This document shows positions 30,878 to 33,290 of a DNA stretch of 33,290 bases, in pieces. This DNA comes from Alphaproteobacteria bacterium (GTDB taxonomy: Bacteria > Pseudomonadota > Alphaproteobacteria > Rs-D84): positions 1-33,290 of the forward strand of contig JAFZVH010000057.1 in assembly GCA_017617915.1 (NCBI GenBank). The letters are read 5' to 3'. The notes beneath the pieces are model-generated. The model did not search any database. It was given only the letters and a program-made list of their open reading frames with translations, and was not told the origin of the DNA. Both the position numbers and the translations under genes were made by a program. How positions within the stretch are numbered: position 1 is the stretch's first letter; each line of letters opens with the position of its first letter.

Positions 30878-30970
30878 TCCAATCCCTCGCTATCTCTGGT
30901 AAAATTAAAAAATCCATCAAATGATGGATTTTTAAGATTTTACTGGCGGATGGTGAGGGATTTGAACCCC
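30878..30970. repeat. Imperfect inverted repeat joining recombinase 3' side and tRNA-Ser 3' end
   Basis: Around a terminator hairpin the two flanks are similar in opposite orientation. TCCAATCCCTCGCTATC (30878-30894) matches the tRNA-Ser 3' segment TCAAATCCCTCACCATC on the minus strand at 14 of 17 positions. Beyond it, GTAAAAT and AAAAATCCATCA occur in both arms. It could be a degenerate copy of the tRNA end left by recombination. Confidence 0.5.
30908..30935. terminator. Bidirectional terminator between recombinase and tRNA-Ser
   Basis: AAAAATCCATCA and TGATGGATTTTT form a stem with a 2-nt centre; A and T runs on both sides make it usable for both the recombinase transcript and the tRNA. 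Confidence 0.8.
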
Positions 30971-31037
30971 CGAAGGTCTTATTTCATACCTTGTCCGATT
31001 TCAAGTCGGATGCATTCAACCGCTCTGCCAACCATCC
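30944..31037 (-). tRNA. tRNA-Ser (anticodon UGA)
   Basis: On the minus strand GGATGGT pairs with ACCATCC, discriminator G, and CCA is encoded (30944-30946). The stem TCCGA/TCGGA encloses loop CTTGAAA, anticodon TGA. A long variable arm (GGTATGAAATAAGACC) and GGTTCAAAT T-arm confirm a class II serine tRNA. Confidence 0.97.
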
Positions 31038-31105
31038 GGAAAGTATGATACTTTTATGTATCGCGGTCATAATACTATATTATTTTTTTGCAAAACGCAA
31101 ATATT

Positions 31106-31702
31106 TTAAGACCCAAAGTGGCGAAATTCATAAATGAACAACATGTGAGGATATGATACGCGGTCCCATCGCGTAAACCCATAGCGCGACAAATCGACAG
31201 TTCGTGTTGCGGCAAGCCCTGCAATCGGCGCATCAAGTGTAATGATAACATCAAACTTTTTCGTAAATTGTTGCAGTTTTTTATTTGGCCCAGGTCCCAA
31301 ATATGCAATTCCTATATCAAAATGACGTTTAGTGTTTGTCAGATATTCAAAAGCATCGGCGCGAACAGCGGCGCATTTGCGCGCACGCGTCAGTAAATTT
31401 AATGTACGCAACATAAAAAAGGTGAACGGCATATTTTCAATTGCATAAACCTGTGCACTTGTTTTGCGGGCAATCGCACGCGCCATACCGCCATAGCCTG
31501 CACCGATTTCGACAACCGTTTTAGCACGTGGATAGTGCGAAAATATTTCGCGGACTGTTTCACGACGCAACACGCGTTCAGATGGAACAAAAGGAATTTG
31601 ACGTCGTACAAACACGCATCTAAAACGTTCGATGTTTTGAATTAGTTTGTATGCAATAAATACCCACATAAAAATGTTTAAAATAATCAATATGTATTCC
31701 AT
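31106..31702 (-). CDS. Membrane-anchored SAM-dependent methyltransferase-like protein
   Basis: This 198-aa protein begins with a membrane helix (MEYILIILNIFMWVFIAYKLI) and then has a Rossmann methyltransferase domain: motif I VVEIGAGYGG (63-72), the acidic end of strand 2 (QVYAIENMP) and a later FDVIITLDAP strand. Substrate is unknown; a lipid or sugar target near the membrane is plausible. It lies between tRNA-Ser and the phage module promoter, on the opposite strand. Confidence 0.75.
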   Translation of the reverse strand: MEYILIILNIFMWVFIAYKLIQNIERFRCVFVRRQIPFVPSERVLRRETVREIFSHYPRAKTVVEIGAGYGGMARAIARKTSAQVYAIENMPFTFFMLRTLNLLTRARKCAAVRADAFEYLTNTKRHFDIGIAYLGPGPNKKLQQFTKKFDVIITLDAPIAGLAATRTVDLSRYGFTRWDRVSYPHMLFIYEFRHFGS

Positions 31703-31783
31703 AAAACCAAGTGTATCAAAAAAATAAATCGTCGGCTATTACAAAATATTTTTGTATATATCGTGCTTAGCGACATAAAACGC

Positions 31784-31812
31784 TTGACTTTTTGTGCAAT
31801 TTATGATACTAT
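31784..31812 (+). promoter_or_regulatory. Promoter of the phage module
   Basis: A -35 TTGACT (31784-31789), a 17-bp spacer and -10 TACTAT (31807-31812) with an extended TG. It gives a leader of about 93 nt before the first phage gene. Confidence 0.75.
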
Positions 31813-31839
31813 AAGAGTCATCAAGAGAGGAAATTCTGT

Positions 31840-31892
31840 TCACACTTCGCGTGTGATTTTTTTATGCCGTACATCTGTGCGGCATTTTTTTT
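31840..31892 (+). terminator. Two consecutive terminator-like hairpins in phage-module leader
   Basis: TCACAC (31840-31845) and GTGTGA (31851-31856) form hairpin 1, followed by a T7 run; ATGCCG (31864-31869) and CGGCAT (31880-31885) form hairpin 2, followed by a T8 run. Same plan as the leader at 2611-2660. Without anti-termination the downstream genes should be poorly transcribed. Confidence 0.65.
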
Positions 31893-31911
31893 GTCGATGG
31901 GAGATTGTATC

Positions 31912-32304
31912 ATGCAGTTAGAATTTATAAATGCGTCTAATGCTGGAACATCATTGGCGCACGCGGTCGCCGCAGTCGTATATGCAGAAACTGGTGCAAA
32001 ATCACTGCGTGTTGTTGAAGCAATGTGTTCTATGATTTATAATGCCGCGGAACACAAAACAGAAAATGTTAAACGCGTTATACACGATTCAAAATTGTTC
32101 GCACACAGCAAATCAGATTTAAATATTGATATAACAAATCATGGTTTCCAGATGTGTCTGCGTGTTGCGCGTAGGATGTTGCATGGTAATTTACAAGACG
32201 CATGCAATCATGCAACTAAATTTCATTCTGCAGATACAATTCCCGATTGGGCTATGTCGCGTGGCTATGTCGCAGATATAGATGATATTTTATTTTATGC
32301 ATAA
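31912..32304 (+). CDS. SleB-like cell wall hydrolase (phage endolysin type)
   Basis: This 130-aa protein matches the SleB/Hydrolase_2 family of peptidoglycan hydrolases. The N-terminal AHAVAAVVYAETGAKSLRVVEAMCSMIYNA corresponds to the A-x-x-x-YAE-x-x-x...NR segment, with Glu26 as the catalytic candidate; the C-terminal CNHATKFHSADTIPDWAMSRGYVADIDDILFYA corresponds to the GAT-x-F/Y...P-x-W...H-x-FY ending. No signal peptide. The start at 31912 follows GGGAG by 8 nt; an upstream in-frame ATG at 31864 lies inside hairpin 2 and is rejected. It is followed by a small holin-like gene, so the pair is a likely lysis cassette. Confidence 0.75.
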   Translation: MQLEFINASNAGTSLAHAVAAVVYAETGAKSLRVVEAMCSMIYNAAEHKTENVKRVIHDSKLFAHSKSDLNIDITNHGFQMCLRVARRMLHGNLQDACNHATKFHSADTIPDWAMSRGYVADIDDILFYA

Positions 32305-32313
32305 GGTTTATAT

Positions 32314-32502
32314 ATGAACAAATTTATCAGTGGTGGTTTCTTTGCGAATCGCAGCACAAAAATTATGGCGGCGGCGGGCGCGTTGTCTGCATTATGTGCA
32401 TACCTTGTTGGCGAATCAGATTTGTTCGCAACAGTGCAAACTTTTGCTGCAATCGGTGGTGCATACTGGTTGCACAAATCAAAACAAAACAAAGGAAAAT
32501 AA
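32314..32502 (+). CDS. Small holin-like membrane protein, 62 aa
   Basis: This peptide has two likely membrane segments, about residues 17-36 (IMAAAGALSALCAYLVG) and 40-56 (TVQTFAAIGGAYWLH), and a positively charged C-terminus (KSKQNKGK). Size and shape fit a small class II holin, and it sits 9 bp downstream of the SleB-like hydrolase. Holins cannot be identified by motif, so this is inferred from topology and context. Confidence 0.6.
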   Translation: MNKFISGGFFANRSTKIMAAAGALSALCAYLVGESDLFATVQTFAAIGGAYWLHKSKQNKGK

Positions 32503-32503
32503 A

Positions 32504-33160
32504 ATGGACAAAATCCCAGAAAAGTTTTTGAACAAAGATGGCACATTAAACAGTGATGCGCTAATCAAATCTTATACAGAACTTGAAAAGAAAATTGGTG
32601 GTATGGTTTCAGTGCCGGATGAGAATTCTGATGAAACTGCGCAAAACCGCTTTCGCCGCGCGATTGGGGTGCCAGAAAAGCCAGAAGATTATCCGCATAA
32701 TGAAATGTTTGATGATGAAAATATTCGTGCAAAATTTCATGAAATTGGTTTAACAAATAATCAAGTTGAAAAAATTTATGGCATTGCACAAGAATTTTTA
32801 TCACCTGTTGTTTCAGAAATTTTTTCTGTGCAACAAGAAGCAAATGCAATATCTGAATTAAAAAAATTTTTTGGTGGTGATGAAAAAATGCATGATGCAT
32901 TAGTTGAAATAAAATCTTTTGGCGAAAAATTTTTGCCACACGATGCGTTTGACGAGTTGTGCTCTAGCGCCCAAGGAATCCAAGGGATATACAAGATGAT
33001 GCAATCTATGGAACCGCATGTAGAAACATCTGGAAACATAGAGGAAAAATTATCGGATGCAGATTTGCGACGCATGATGCGTGATCCAAAATATTGGCGG
33101 GATCATGACGCAGAATACATTCGTAAAATAGAAAATGGTTTTAAAAAATTATATTCGTAA
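32504..33160 (+). CDS. Phage scaffold-like protein, 218 aa
   Basis: The start is KIPEKFLNKDGTLNSDALIKSYTELEKKIG, followed by IGVPEKPEDYPH. That opening is typical of capsid-assembly scaffolding proteins of tailed phages that lie directly before the major capsid gene. The rest is highly charged and helical, with no membrane segment; the C-terminal RMMRDPKYWRDHDAEYIRKIENGFKKLY also fits. The start at 32504 has AAAGGAAAAT upstream; the ATG lies 1 nt after the holin-like stop. Function is inferred from the opening motif and the position before a probable capsid gene. Confidence 0.7.
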   Translation: MDKIPEKFLNKDGTLNSDALIKSYTELEKKIGGMVSVPDENSDETAQNRFRRAIGVPEKPEDYPHNEMFDDENIRAKFHEIGLTNNQVEKIYGIAQEFLSPVVSEIFSVQQEANAISELKKFFGGDEKMHDALVEIKSFGEKFLPHDAFDELCSSAQGIQGIYKMMQSMEPHVETSGNIEEKLSDADLRRMMRDPKYWRDHDAEYIRKIENGFKKLYS

Positions 33161-33228
33161 TATTTTTTATGAATAAAAATGCACTTTCTTCTTTACTAAT
33201 GCATATCTTTAATATAGAATATAAATCA

Positions 33229-33249
33229 AGAACAAAAGAAGTTTGTTCT
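33229..33249 (+). promoter_or_regulatory. Hairpin in scaffold-capsid gap
   Basis: AGAACAAA and TTTGTTCT form an 8-bp stem with an AGAAG loop, 30 nt before the next gene. No T run follows on the plus strand, so it is not a terminator; it may stabilise or process the message. The gap 33161-33278 also holds a 32-codon frame from 33169 with no ribosome-binding site. Confidence 0.5.
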
Positions 33250-33278
33250 ATCCAAAAAAAATATTAAAGGAGAGAAGA

Positions 33279-33290
33279 ATGGCATTCACA
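33279..33290 (+). CDS. Start of next phage gene, probable major capsid protein (cut by window)
   Basis: ATG-GCA-TTC-ACA (MAFT) follows a strong AAAGGAGAG site and is cut by the window end. Only position supports the call: the gene after a scaffold-like gene is usually the major capsid gene. The site is the strongest in the phage module, which fits a highly expressed protein. Confidence 0.5.

Noticed and set aside
30944-31037. tRNA-Ser 3' end as an integrase attachment site of the phage module
   Set aside because: No direct repeat of the tRNA end was seen to the right and the nearby recombinase is of invertase type, not a tyrosine integrase; only an inverted weak copy exists.
33169-33267. 32-codon frame between scaffold-like and capsid genes
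   Set aside because: No ribosome-binding site and it contains the hairpin at 33229; too little support to list as a gene.

Overview
This is a chromosomal segment of an AT-rich alphaproteobacterium, probably an uncultured, anaerobic or host-associated lineage. The support is a class III (oxygen-sensitive) ribonucleotide reductase, the alphaproteobacterial lipid A hydrolase LpxI, the lptE-holA pair and a zapA gene preceded by a small coiled-coil gene. TGA is used as a stop, so the genetic code is standard. Promoters are unusually readable: several have TTGACA-like -35 boxes, a 16-17 bp spacer and a TATAAT-like -10, often extended by TG.

Layout. (1) 1-4850: two paralogous guanine-deaminase-like genes flank an orphan 353-codon gene; then come an isolated phage-type lysozyme, a tiny lipoprotein and a large unknown protein with a possible Cys alpha/beta-hydrolase nucleophile. 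(2) 4843-8456: tRNA-Leu(UAG), rpmG, a structured non-coding RNA with its own promoter and terminator, a 51-aa gene, parC, zapA and its coiled-coil partner. (3) 8523-12659: an acidic protein plus membrane protein pair faces a lptE-holA-map-radC run on the other strand. (4) 12737-17349: a Cys-rich anchored surface protein, then the anaerobic RNR operon. In that operon the glycyl-radical domain is a separate 61-aa gene between nrdD and nrdG, and the upstream region carries two pairs of NrdR-box-like palindromes. (5) 17537-21555: birA overlapping a winged-helix gene, a small HTH gene, a candidate anti-Shine-Dalgarno sRNA, a shortened RlmD/TrmA-type methyltransferase, lpxI and an acyl-carrier-like protein. 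(6) 21601-30117: FKBP-like and other lipoproteins, a lone VirB11-type ATPase with a leaderless promoter, priA, a kinase-like gene, miaA, gapA and an anchored coiled-coil protein. (7) 30203-33290: a Pin-type serine recombinase, tRNA-Ser(UGA), an anchored methyltransferase, and the start of a phage module (SleB-like hydrolase, holin-like protein, scaffold-like protein, first codons of a probable capsid gene).

The most novel items are the split class III RNR, the multi-branched RNA at 5292-5471, the two-hairpin C/U-loop sRNA at 19116-19305, and the tandem terminator-like leaders in front of both phage-type lytic genes. All assignments come from reading sequence motifs; no database search was run.
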